From Candidatus Villigracilis saccharophilus (lineage in GTDB: Bacteria > Chloroflexota > Anaerolineae > Anaerolineales > Villigracilaceae), in NCBI GenBank assembly GCA_016709305.1, contig JADJNA010000004.1:1-25098 (forward strand): DNA of 25,098 nt, given 5' to 3'. Numbering within the stretch: the first letter of the stretch is position 1; each line of letters opens with the position of its first letter. The notes beneath the pieces were generated by a model. It searched no databases. It worked only from the letters and a program-made list of their open reading frames with translations, and was not told the origin of the DNA. Below, one piece after another: positions 18,390-25,098 of the stretch. The position numbers and the translations under genes are program-made.

Positions 18390-18486
18390 CTATTCGAGCG
18401 TTCGAATGAACGCGATGATCTGCCAGATCTGTTCTTCGGTCAAAACATCTTTCCAGGCGATAATACAACAAATAATTCTTTTTCAT
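18390..18486 (-). CDS. Cytochrome c remnant lacking its middle
   Basis: It starts MKKNYLL (ATG at 18486). Within about 20 bases, in another frame, it reads AWKDVLTEEQIWQIIAFIRT and ends at 18390. That tail closely matches the final helix of the cytochrome c at 17009-17737 (AWKDVLTDEQIWDVIAYVRE). The heme motif and the rest of a domain of about 90 residues are missing. The gene therefore keeps its start and end but not its core. It begins 2 bp after the small membrane protein gene. As written it cannot bind heme. Confidence 0.65.
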
Positions 18487-18488
18487 GG

Positions 18489-18692
18489 TTATTTGGACTT
18501 GGGTCTACCTTTGCCCGCTTGGGAAATTTCTTTCGATTCCTGCGTAACTTCGGCTTGATCCTGTTTTGTGTTGCTGCTCAGCCACCCGGCGGTGATGATC
18601 AGAAAAAAGAACGCGATGCCGATGTACAGCAATAACGACAAACTTGTATCAGGACCTGCCCCGCCTTCAGACAACAAACTTAATGCCAGCAT
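18489..18692 (-). CDS. Small single-helix membrane protein
   Basis: An intact gene of 67 residues. ATG at 18692 follows a strong GGAGGAAAAT site; longer in-frame starts upstream are unlikely. The sequence begins MLALSLLSEGGAGPDTSLS, has one helix (LLLYIGIAFFFLIITAGWL, about residues 20-38) and a charged Lys/Glu/Gln-rich cytoplasmic tail ending GRPKSK. It sits 2 bp upstream of a cytochrome c gene, so it may be an accessory subunit of a respiratory module. No family is recognised. Confidence 0.75.
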   Translation of the reverse strand: MLALSLLSEGGAGPDTSLSLLLYIGIAFFFLIITAGWLSSNTKQDQAEVTQESKEISQAGKGRPKSK

Positions 18693-18764
18693 ATTTTCCT
18701 CCGATATGTTATGGATACGCCACTTATACGTGAAAAGATAACACATGTCAAATGAAAAAATGAT

Positions 18765-18775
18765 TGCGGTAAAAT
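18765..18775 (+). promoter_or_regulatory. Promoter-like TGCGGTAAAAT before the phosphodiesterase gene
   Basis: Identical 11-mer to 13796-13806, 29 bp before the ATG. The -10-like TAAAAT is at 18770-18775. No clear -35. Confidence 0.45.
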
Positions 18776-18803
18776 TCATCCCAGCCTATTGAGGAGAAAA
18801 TGT

Positions 18804-19683
18804 ATGTCACTTAAAGCCTGGCACAAGATACTTATATTTCTATTTGCAATTGTTGTTTTCTTACGCGTCACATCAAACCCCCGCAGCAGAACGAGCTTAT
18901 TACTCGGATGATATGAATTATCCGCTCGTTATCGCTCATCAGGGCGGAGATGAGGTCTGGCCTGGTGACACGCTCTTTGCATATCAAAATGCTGCGGCGT
19001 TAGGCGTGGATGCACTTGAGATGGATATCCATATTTCCCGGGATGGCGTACTCGTGCTCATGCACGATGAGAAATGGACCGCACCACGGATAGCGCCCGG
19101 CGAGATCAGATCCATGACGCTTGCAGAACTTAAACAGCTTGAGCGCAGGTTATGACTGGTCGCTGGATGAAGGCAGACCTTTCCATTCCGTGGGCAGGGT
19201 ATCACCGTGACCACTTTGGAGGAAGTTTTCCAGGCTTTCCCTGAAAAGCACATGACCATTGAGATCAAAAAATCCAACGCCTCGATGGTTAGACCATTCT
19301 GTGAGCTTATCCGAAAATACGAAATGCAGGATAAAGTTCTTGTCGCGTCGTTCTATGATGACAAGATAAAGGAGTTTCGCACGGAATGTCCCGAAGTGGC
19401 TACTTCAAGCGCGAAGCAGGAAACCACGGTTTTTGTTCTATTAAGCAAGGCTTTTCTTTCAGGATATTATTCACCCAAATTTCTCTCCCTTCAAGTCCCC
19501 GAAGAGTCCGGCGGAATTACGGTTGTGACAGAAGCGTTTGTCAGGGCAGCCCACGCACGCGGACTTGCGGTTGAGGTGTGGACGATCAATGACAAGGAAA
19601 CCATGCAAAAATTGATCAGCTGGGGCGTGGATGGTATCATGACTGATAGGCCAGATATCTTGATGGAGTTGGTGGGAAGATAG
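18804..19683 (+). CDS. Glycerophosphodiester phosphodiesterase, membrane-anchored (frame-broken)
   Basis: It hydrolyses glycerophosphodiesters to glycerol-3-phosphate and an alcohol. ATG 18804 follows GAGGAG. An N-terminal signal anchor (KILIFLFAIVVFLRV) is followed by a frame change near 18870. The catalytic core then reads YPLVIAHQGGDEVWPGDTLF (the usual HRG is HQG here), GVDALEMDIHISRDGVLVLM with the Glu-x-Asp metal ligands, and HDE. The next stretch (about 19065-19105) has a lost G and a gained C that cancel, disguising VDRTTD. An extra base near 19145 leads into AGYDWSLDEG, then TLEEVFQAFPEKHMTIEIKK, FVRAAHARGLAVEVWTINDK and GVDGIMTDRPDILMEL. Length of about 293 residues is typical. Confidence 0.92.
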
Positions 19684-19686
19684 CAA

Positions 19687-19724
19687 AACAAAAATGGACT
19701 GGCCCAAACCAGTCCATTTTTGTT
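19687..19724. terminator. Bidirectional terminator between convergent genes
   Basis: A perfect 16-bp stem (AACAAAAATGGACTGG with CCAGTCCATTTTTGTT) and loop CCCAAA, A-rich before and T-rich after, so it works on both strands. It begins 4 bp after the phosphodiesterase stop and overlaps the nitroreductase stop codon (19723-19725). Confidence 0.9.
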
Positions 19725-20280
19725 ACTCCATCCAGGTCGTGCGGTCTTCAAAAGAAGGTCTTGCTGCCGATTCTGTGACGATCTCTGGGTATCCTATATA
19801 TATGAACCCCGGATATCGTTTGATCTTCTGCCAGGCCAAAGAATTCCTTCACCTTTGCATCGCGCGCCCATTCATGAGTTCGCCAGATCGCGCCGAGTCC
19901 CAGAGAGTGTGCGGCCAATAAAATATTTTGGCAGGCGGCGGAAACTGCGGCAATATTTTCCTCCCCGATCACTTTCTTTTCCACTGGTTTGTCCACGCCA
20001 ACGGTGATAATGACTGGGGCGCGGAGCGGCAATGCGCGGATATTGTCTAATGCTTCTTTCGGCGCATCAGGCATACGGTCAAGTTGTGAAGCGGCCATCA
20101 CATCCCCAAGTTTGTTGCGCGCACCCCCGCTCAAAACAAAAAAACGCCACGGTCTGACCCTGTAATGATTCGGCGCATGATTGCGGCGTCTAATATTTTT
20201 CGAGCATGTCCGCGGAACGTGCATCTGTCTTGAGATTTTTCGCTGAATATCTTGTATTGATCGTTTCCAAATAGTTCCAT
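19723..20280 (-). CDS. Nitroreductase-family flavoprotein (frame-broken)
   Basis: An FMN-dependent NAD(P)H oxidoreductase of the nitroreductase fold, about 186 residues, cytoplasmic. I choose ATG 20280 after GGAGGAACG. The start reads MELF, then in the next frame ETINTRYSAKNLKTDARSAD, then MLEK with ILDAAIM. The main frame gives APNHYRVRPWRFFVLSGGAR (FMN-binding region), LRAPVIITVGVDKPVEKKV, and ENIAAVSAACQNILLAAHSLGLGAIWRTHEWA, the long central helix. A shift near 19800 hides the end, which corrected is IYIGYPEIVTESAARPSFED and stops at 19723. It lies 44 bp from, and divergent to, the amidohydrolase gene. The electron acceptor cannot be predicted. Confidence 0.88.
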
Positions 20281-20309
20281 CGTTCCTCCGCCACTTGGAC
20301 GCTTGCGGG

Positions 20310-20315
20310 TAAAAT
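20310..20315 (+). promoter_or_regulatory. -10-like box before the amidohydrolase gene
   Basis: TAAAAT at 20310-20315 within TGCGGGTAAAAT, a one-base variant of the element at 13796 and 18765. It lies 9 bp before the ATG at 20325 and no Shine-Dalgarno is visible, so a leaderless or near-leaderless message is possible. Confidence 0.4.
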
Positions 20316-20324
20316 TGTCTTACC

Positions 20325-21386
20325 ATGAAAATATTTTGCTGCGGACACATCGAAAACATGATCCGCCATTTGAGGGTTTTTGACGGGGGGGAAGCGCGTG
20401 CCTTATCTCGAAAACCCGGACCGAATGGATAGGATATTAACACCCTTGAATAAAACGGATTGGGCTGAATTTGTGGAGCCTGATGATTTTGGACTCGCCC
20501 CGATCCTCGCGGTGCACGATAAGGATTACATCAAGCTTCCTCGCATCCTGCTGGACAAAGTGGCTGGATTCGGACCCCGAAGTTGCGATTTCACCTGAGA
20601 CGCACGCCTTTTTGCCCCGGCGACCTTTGCATTACGGCGCAAGCCGCATCCCAAGCACTTTGCTCGGCAAGGCGGGTTATTTCATGATGGACTTATCTGC
20701 CTGCATTGTTGAACATACCTATACTGCCGCATTGACTTCAGCCAATTGCGCTCTTGGCGCTGTTGAATTTGTTTCCCGCTCAGCTTCTTCATCCATTCTT
20801 CCAACTTCATCATTCGCATTATGCCGTCCACCTGGACACCATGCGGGCAAAGACTACGCCGGCGGATATTGCTTCATCAATAATGCGTCCGTTGCCGCAA
20901 ACTGGCTTTCATCTAAGGGGAAGGTTGCCTTGCTTGACATTGACTATCATGCCGGCAATGGAACACAGGATATATTTTACGAGCGCAAGGATGTCTTAAC
21001 CGTTTCCATTCACGGCGATCCTGATTATGAATATCCACACTACATCGGGTACGCGGATGAAACAGGTGCGGGTGAGGGACTTGGCTATCATCGAAATTTT
21101 CCGCTTCCTGCTGGTACTGATGATGCCGCATACTTGGCCGCATTGGACAGATCACTTGGCATGATACGAAATTTTGAACCGAATTATCTAGTCTTATCCA
21201 CTGGGATGGATACCTTCGAAGCCGATCCCCTTGGGAAATTCAAGGTGGCTTTCGCGGCGGGTTTGCTTTGAAATTGGTAAGCGCATCGCCGATCTCCAAC
21301 TCCCGTCTGCCATTGTGGTGGAAGGTGGCTACGCTAATGCTGCTTTGGGTGGAAATATAGTCACCTTGCTGGATAACTTCAAATGA
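20325..21386 (+). CDS. Acetylpolyamine amidohydrolase-like enzyme (HDAC superfamily), frame-broken
   Basis: A Zn-dependent deacetylase of about 354 residues, close in pattern to Mycoplana acetylpolyamine amidohydrolase, which removes acetyl groups from N-acetylputrescine and related amines. Across four frame segments: GGKRVPYLENPDRMDRIL, APILAVHDKDYIKFLAS, FALCRPPGHHAGKDYAGGYC (tandem His), ALLDIDYHAGNGTQDIFYER (Zn ligands Asp and His), VSIHGDPDYEYPHYIGYADE (a loop specific to this subgroup), LVLSTGMDTFEADPLGKFKV (third Zn ligand Asp), and VVEGGYANAALGGN (catalytic Tyr). Frame changes fall near 20385, 20535 and 21265. The stop overlaps the next gene as ATGA. A histone-like or acetoin target is less likely given the GYADETG loop. 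Confidence 0.9.
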
Positions 21387-22177
21387 AAAAACAGGTAATC
21401 GGTTTACTGGTCATTCTATTCCTTCTTAGTGCTTGCTGGACTATCGACCGGGAACAAGCGATTTAAACGATCTACTTCCATCACTCCCACAGCCGCCGCG
21501 TGGACAAAGACCCCTGCGGCAACGCCAACATCCACACAAATACCATCACCCACCTTTACATTAACACCGACGGTCACTTTCACTCCAACAGTCACATTCA
21601 CTCCAACTATCACCGCTACGCCGACATTTGCCTTTCCATCTGCTTGACTGTCAATAAACGGGCGCATTGCCGCTACTGGTCCTGCTGTTGCGTATCTTCA
21701 TGCTGCTGACCTGGCTGTTGGTGATGCGGGCAAAGTCCGCGAAAGGGCGGTCTACAGTAACTGGCTGCGCATCAAATTTGACAAACTCGAATATCAATGC
21801 TGGGTCGCGCCGTCTGTTGTGGATCTGGTGGGGGATATTAGCAACATTGTCAAAACAACTCCCAACCTGCAAACCATCGGCAGTAATCAATACGGACCTC
21901 CGCATAACGTCACTGCTGTTCGCGGCGGCGTCGGGTCACTAATGATTGGGAACAAATGGTTATGTCCGTGGATAAGGATCGCGGCTATTTTATTGAAGCA
22001 TTTGTCTGTCAAAATGGATTCCTGTTGTGGTGGACCTTCTCTTACCCCGACCAATACAGCACGAGCTACACCGTTAAGGATGAATCTGGCTGTTCTGCAC
22101 CTTCCTATGGTCAGCTATACGCAGTGGAAAAACATGGGTATTCACAGCCGTTTGATATTCCCTGGCCTGCGCCTTAA
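21383..22177 (+). CDS. Lipoprotein with Thr/Pro linker and SH3b-like domain (frame-broken)
   Basis: It starts at ATG 21383 inside the amidohydrolase stop. Signal peptide KKQVIGLLVILFLLSAC ends in a lipobox (LSAC). An early shift near 21430 leads into a Thr/Pro-rich spacer with three repeats of the type TVTFTPT (about 21480-21640). After another shift, a compact domain follows: CRYGPAVAYLHAADLAVGD, then NWLRIKFDKLEYQCWVAPSV. The Cys-x-Tyr-Gly-Pro opening and Cys-Trp-Val close mark an extracellular SH3b-like fold seen in many Anaerolineae lipoproteins. A last segment (DRGYFIEAFVCQNGFLLWWT to FDIPWPAP) sits in a third frame. SH3b domains usually bind wall or other surface ligands; the ligand is unknown. 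Confidence 0.8.
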
Positions 22178-22183
22178 TAGATA

Positions 22184-22224
22184 GATAGAAACAGCGGATG
22201 CAATTTGCATCCGCTGTTTCTATC
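22184..22224. terminator. Strong bidirectional hairpin terminator
   Basis: A 20-bp perfect stem (GATAGAAACAGCGGATGCAA at 22184-22203 with its complement at 22205-22224) separates the convergent lipoprotein and MoeA-fusion genes. It overlaps the last codons and stop (22220-22222) of the minus-strand gene. Confidence 0.8.
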
Positions 22225-23798
22225 TTCTGATTATTCCAGCTTTTTTCAACGCACTTTCAAGCGCGTCAATGGTTGCAGCGAAAACCTGGGTCAGTTAAGA
22301 GTTCATAGAGAGGCGATAATAATTCGCTGCGCGCGTGTTGTTTTGGTATGACCAGGTCGTAGCGCTCTTGAAACAATGGTCTCCGCGGCGCAACGCAACC
22401 AGACCCGCCCTACGAGCCGACGTTGGCAGATGCCAATCTGCGGTTTATGTCCCGCGAGGTGCCAAGCAGGTCGAGGTCATATCCTTGCGAGACCAATGCC
22501 AGAAGATCGTTTTTCGATCTCTGTCCTGGTTCGATACATGCGGACCTTTACCTAGTTCGCCCGCTTCCAATCCCCTGCACACCGCTTGGGATCAACGCAG
22601 TCCATCCGCCTGTACCAGCGAAGTGATGACACCTGCTCCGCGGGACAATGGCGCGGCGAGAAGTTTATCGCCCACTTTGCCGACTGCCACGCGCACAAAA
22701 TCATCATCACCTGCTGGTGAGACGATCTTCCTTGTCAGTGTCGCTGTCTCAGTGGGGAGCTCCATCGGCGGGCGCCCAAGCCATTTGGCAATGATCGACT
22801 CAACGAAAATATCAATTGTTAATGCGGCGGAGACTGGGTAGCCAGGCACTCCGATGTTCGGGAGTATGTCATTGCGAGGGCGATCTTCCCCGACAATCTC
22901 CTCACTGCACTTTCCAATGACACCCAAAATCACAGGGTGGCCAGGCCTACTCTACTCCATGAACTAAAGAGTGCCAAGTTTTCAAACCACCTTTGATGAA
23001 ATCTTCTGCGCCTGCGGAAGGAGCCTGCGTTCAATAGAACAAGGTCATGCGTTTGAGCGGCTTCCAAAACCGCGTCACAGATCGAATCGAAATTATCTTT
23101 TGTGATCGGGTATCGTGTTGGCTCGCCGCCCATGTTCTTGATCTGCGCTGCGATCACGAGAGAGTTGTATTCGAGGATGTCGCCTGATTTTAGTTTGGAT
23201 CCGATCGGGACCAACTCCGTTCCAGTTAGCAGGATCGCAACTTGGCAAGCGCGCGACGCGTATGGTTTGGTATCCAGGGGCGGCGAGTGCACCTCGACCA
23301 CCGGACGCAGCGAGTGTCCCGCGGGCAGAACAAAGTTGAGTCGCTACAATATCTTCCGCCAACGGGCGGACATGGCTCCAGGGCGCGACTGCTGCCCGAA
23401 TACGAATGGTTTTGGGACCGCGAATGTCTTTCGTGATCTGACCGTTCTCGTCGAGTGATTCCACATTTTCGATGGGAATGACCGCGTTCGCCCACTCTGG
23501 AAGCGGGTCACCTGTATCAACATACTGCGCTTCGGAACCAATGAATAAACTGATGGGCGTGGACGGCATCGCGCCATTTGTGGAGATTGCGCGCAGTGCG
23601 AAACCATCCATCGCCGATGCGTGATAGTGCGGCAGGAAATCTCCGCCAGATCGGTTCGGCAAATGTATTCGACCCAGGGCATTTTCATCGGTGGGATGAA
23701 TTCAACGCCAAGTACATGCCAAAGATCAGCCTCTTGCAGGCTTCACGCAAACGGGATTGAGCTTGTGAAAGTGGAATATCGTGTAGGTAGACAGACAT
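22220..23798 (-). CDS. moeA: MoeA-like molybdopterin molybdenumtransferase fused to a periplasmic-type binding domain (broken, internal deletion)
   Basis: MoeA inserts molybdate into adenylated molybdopterin. ATG 23798 starts MSVYLHDIPLSQAQSRLREA. Ordered motifs across several frames: SAMDGFALRA (MoeA hallmark), YVDTGDPLPEWANAVIPIEN, VAILLTGTELVPIGSKLKSG, YNSLVIAAQIKNMGGEPTRY, RPGHPVILGV, IGVPGYPVSAALTIDIFVES and GRPPMELPTE. Next is the C-terminal MoeA domain, TRKIVSPAGDDDFVRVAVGK. A COG1910-type binding domain begins (DMTLDLL, RRLASANVGS, GLVALRRGD) and then jumps to ERYDLVIPKQHARSELLSPL. It ends SALKKAGIIRR at 22220. About 110 residues of that second domain are absent at about 22375-22385. 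At least seven indels. The palindromic repeat 22868-22921 adds 18 codons in the MoeA part. Confidence 0.87.
22868..22921. repeat. Palindromic repeat, copy 2, in frame inside the MoeA gene
   Basis: Exactly 54 bp bounded by GTCATT and AATGAC, inverted relative to copy 1. The half beginning GTCATTGCGAGGGCGATCTT matches copy 1 over about 30 bp with few differences; the other half has drifted. On the gene's strand it is read as 18 codons beginning VIGKCSEEIVGEDR, between RPGHPVILG and IGVPGYPVS. Confidence 0.75.
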
Positions 23799-23800
23799 TT

Positions 23801-23835
23801 TGATTTACGATTTGCGAATTACGATTTTACGATTC
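23801..23835. repeat. Imperfect short tandem repeat between moeA and the aminotransferase gene
   Basis: Four near-copies of TTACGATT or ATTACGATT spaced by a few bases. It fills the 35-bp gap between the aminotransferase stop (23834) and the MoeA start (23798) and leaves no room for a normal ribosome site before moeA. Confidence 0.5.
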
Positions 23836-25098
23836 ACGAGACTCCATCCATTGCGGCACCGAGGCGTTTGATGATCTCGTCCACTTCATCCTCCGTGATG
23901 GAAAGCGGGAAAGAGAATAATGTATTCCCAAGCGGACAGGAGCGCAGTCCGTGTTCTTGACGACTTTGAATATTTTCATGGTCATGGCGGGGTCAACTGT
24001 TTTGAATTCCTTGTTGGAGACAATTTCCACGCCGCAGACCAGCGCAATTCGCGCATCACCCGACAAATGAGAATTCTGTGCATTGTTTTCCAGCCCATCA
24101 AGCAGGCGTTTGCCCAGTTCCCGCGCGTTTCGGGAATTCTTCACGTTCCATGATCCTCGGATGCCCAATCAACCGCACAAGCCATGACATGACCAGAATA
24201 AGTGTAGCCGTGCATGTCCGCTAGAGATCTGCCACTGACTGCATCCGTTTCGCGGATCTCATCAGAAGTCTGAATCCTCTAATTGCGCGTATCCACTCTG
24301 TTGATGGCTTTTTGAAAGAATATCGGGTTTTGACGTTCCAATGCGTCAATGCAAACCGATCGCGGTGCGTCCAAAGGCTTTGGCGTCCCTTCGTCAGCAA
24401 TAAAAGTATCTCGTACTTGTCGCATATCTGGCGGATAAGGGGAAGTAGTCCGCAGGGGGAATGATCACTCCGCCCACGCCCATCGCGGTTCAGCGATAGA
24501 CGCCGCCACCGTATCCTGACCTTCGTAGGATCGCTCTTCCAGTTCACAACGCGGCTTGTAGCCAACAGTCTCCGCCAACTTTTAGTTGACCGTCGTACCG
24601 ATATGGATTTGGTGCTGGGATATGGACAAACCCATCCATCGCAGGCCCGAACATACCATGATATTTTTCAAGCCCGGTGGCAAATGTCGTGGCGAGGGTA
24701 ATGCCGTGATAGGAACCTTTGCGCGCGATCACTTTATATTTGCGGGTTTGTCCTTTCGTTTCCAGTAATAGCGGGCGGTTTGAAGGCAGGATCATTTTGC
24801 CTCCGAACCGCCTGAAGTGAAAGGTCGTGTTCAAGCCTTCGTAAGCGAACCCTACGAGTTTATCGGCAAGTTTGATCGAAGGAAGGTTTGTCATCACGGA
24901 AAAGTTGGAGGTGAATGCCAGTTCCTTCATTTGGTGCCAATTGTTTTTGCGAGTTCCTCGAGACCATAGCGGCATTGACGTTCCACAGTCCTGCCATGCC
25001 ATCAGTATTTTTGCCCATCGGTTGTTGTAAACCATACGCCTTCCGCGCGCTCGATCACCAGCGGATTGCATGTACAGTTTGGGGTGGTAAACAGGATG
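23834..25098 (-). CDS. Class III (omega-type) PLP aminotransferase, partial at the right edge and heavily frame-broken
   Basis: It transfers an amino group from an omega-amine or omega-amino acid to a keto acid. From the right edge: HPVYHPKLYMQ, then in other frames NPLVIERAEGVWFTT, DGMAGLWNVNA, MKELAFTSNFS, KLADKLVGFAYEGLNTTF, YYWKRKGQTRKYKVIARKGS, YHGITLATTFATGLEKYHGM and HIPAPNPYRYDGQLKVG. The tail gives HGYTYSGHVMACAV, ELGKRLLDGLENN, LVCGVEIVSNKE and TEDEVDEIIKRLGAAMDGVS. The PLP-lysine region (about 24290-24420) is the worst damaged; DE of the cofactor Asp motif and a FxKAINRVDT segment survive. The GLWNVN opening resembles the putrescine/beta-alanine-pyruvate group. About ten indels. 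The first few residues lie outside the window. Confidence 0.88.

Noticed and set aside
20325..21386. Histone deacetylase acting on chromatin
   Set aside because: The loop pattern matches acetylpolyamine amidohydrolases better, and no histone-like gene accompanies it.
21480..21640. Short regular repeats that could suggest a CRISPR array
   Set aside because: They encode Thr/Pro repeats of a lipoprotein linker, with no constant repeat-spacer spacing.
22184..22224. Inverted repeat as the end of an insertion sequence
   Set aside because: It lies between convergent genes with no transposase nearby and no second copy; a terminator explains it.

Overview
The window looks like part of an Anaerolineae-type (Chloroflexota) chromosome from an environmental assembly. 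This assignment is an inference. It rests on several membrane glycosyltransferases of the GT39 type, lipoproteins with Thr/Pro- or Ala/Pro-rich linkers, a MoeA fused to a periplasmic-type binding domain, an FGE-domain membrane protein, and a short palindromic GTCATTGCGAGG repeat. I see no tRNA, rRNA, CRISPR array, transposase or phage gene.

Layout. 1-4126 (minus): two badly broken GT39-like membrane proteins. 4137-5306 (minus): an intact acyl-CoA dehydrogenase that reads into the second GT39 gene. 5307-5661: a divergent intergenic region with a near-consensus sigma70-type promoter. 5662-9730 (plus): a complete YdcSTUV-type polyamine-family ABC importer (lipoprotein receptor, ATPase, two permeases) with an intercistronic hairpin after the receptor gene. 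9801-13785 (plus): SET-domain protein, GT39, CPBP protease-like membrane protein, GNAT acetyltransferase, ComEA-like DNA-binding protein and a methyltransferase remnant. 13832-15238 (plus): cystathionine beta-synthase-like enzyme with CBS domains. 15264-16841 (plus): Lys/Pro-rich segment and FGE-domain protein. 17009-18332 (plus): cytochrome c lipoprotein and a single-domain response regulator. 18390-18692 (minus): small membrane protein and a gutted cytochrome c. 18804-19683 (plus): glycerophosphodiester phosphodiesterase. 19723-20280 (minus): nitroreductase. 20325-22177 (plus): acetylpolyamine amidohydrolase-like HDAC-family enzyme overlapping an SH3b lipoprotein. 22220-23798 (minus): MoeA-binding-domain fusion. 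23834-25098 (minus): class III aminotransferase running off the right end.

Function. The clearest common theme is polyamines. The window holds a putrescine/spermidine-family importer, an acetylpolyamine deacetylase-like enzyme and a class III aminotransferase of the kind that can take putrescine. They are spread over 20 kb and are not one operon, so this link is inference.

Quality. Almost every recognisable gene is broken by one-base gains or losses, often in homopolymers and sometimes in compensating pairs. Breaks are fewest at about 4-9 kb and densest at both ends. Three genes (13469-13785, 18390-18486, 22220-23798) also seem to have lost an internal block. I read this mainly as low-coverage consensus error rather than decay, and I give whole-gene coordinates across the breaks. 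The most unusual biological signal is a palindromic repeat found twice, both times inside a protein-coding gene (10994-11043 and 22868-22921).
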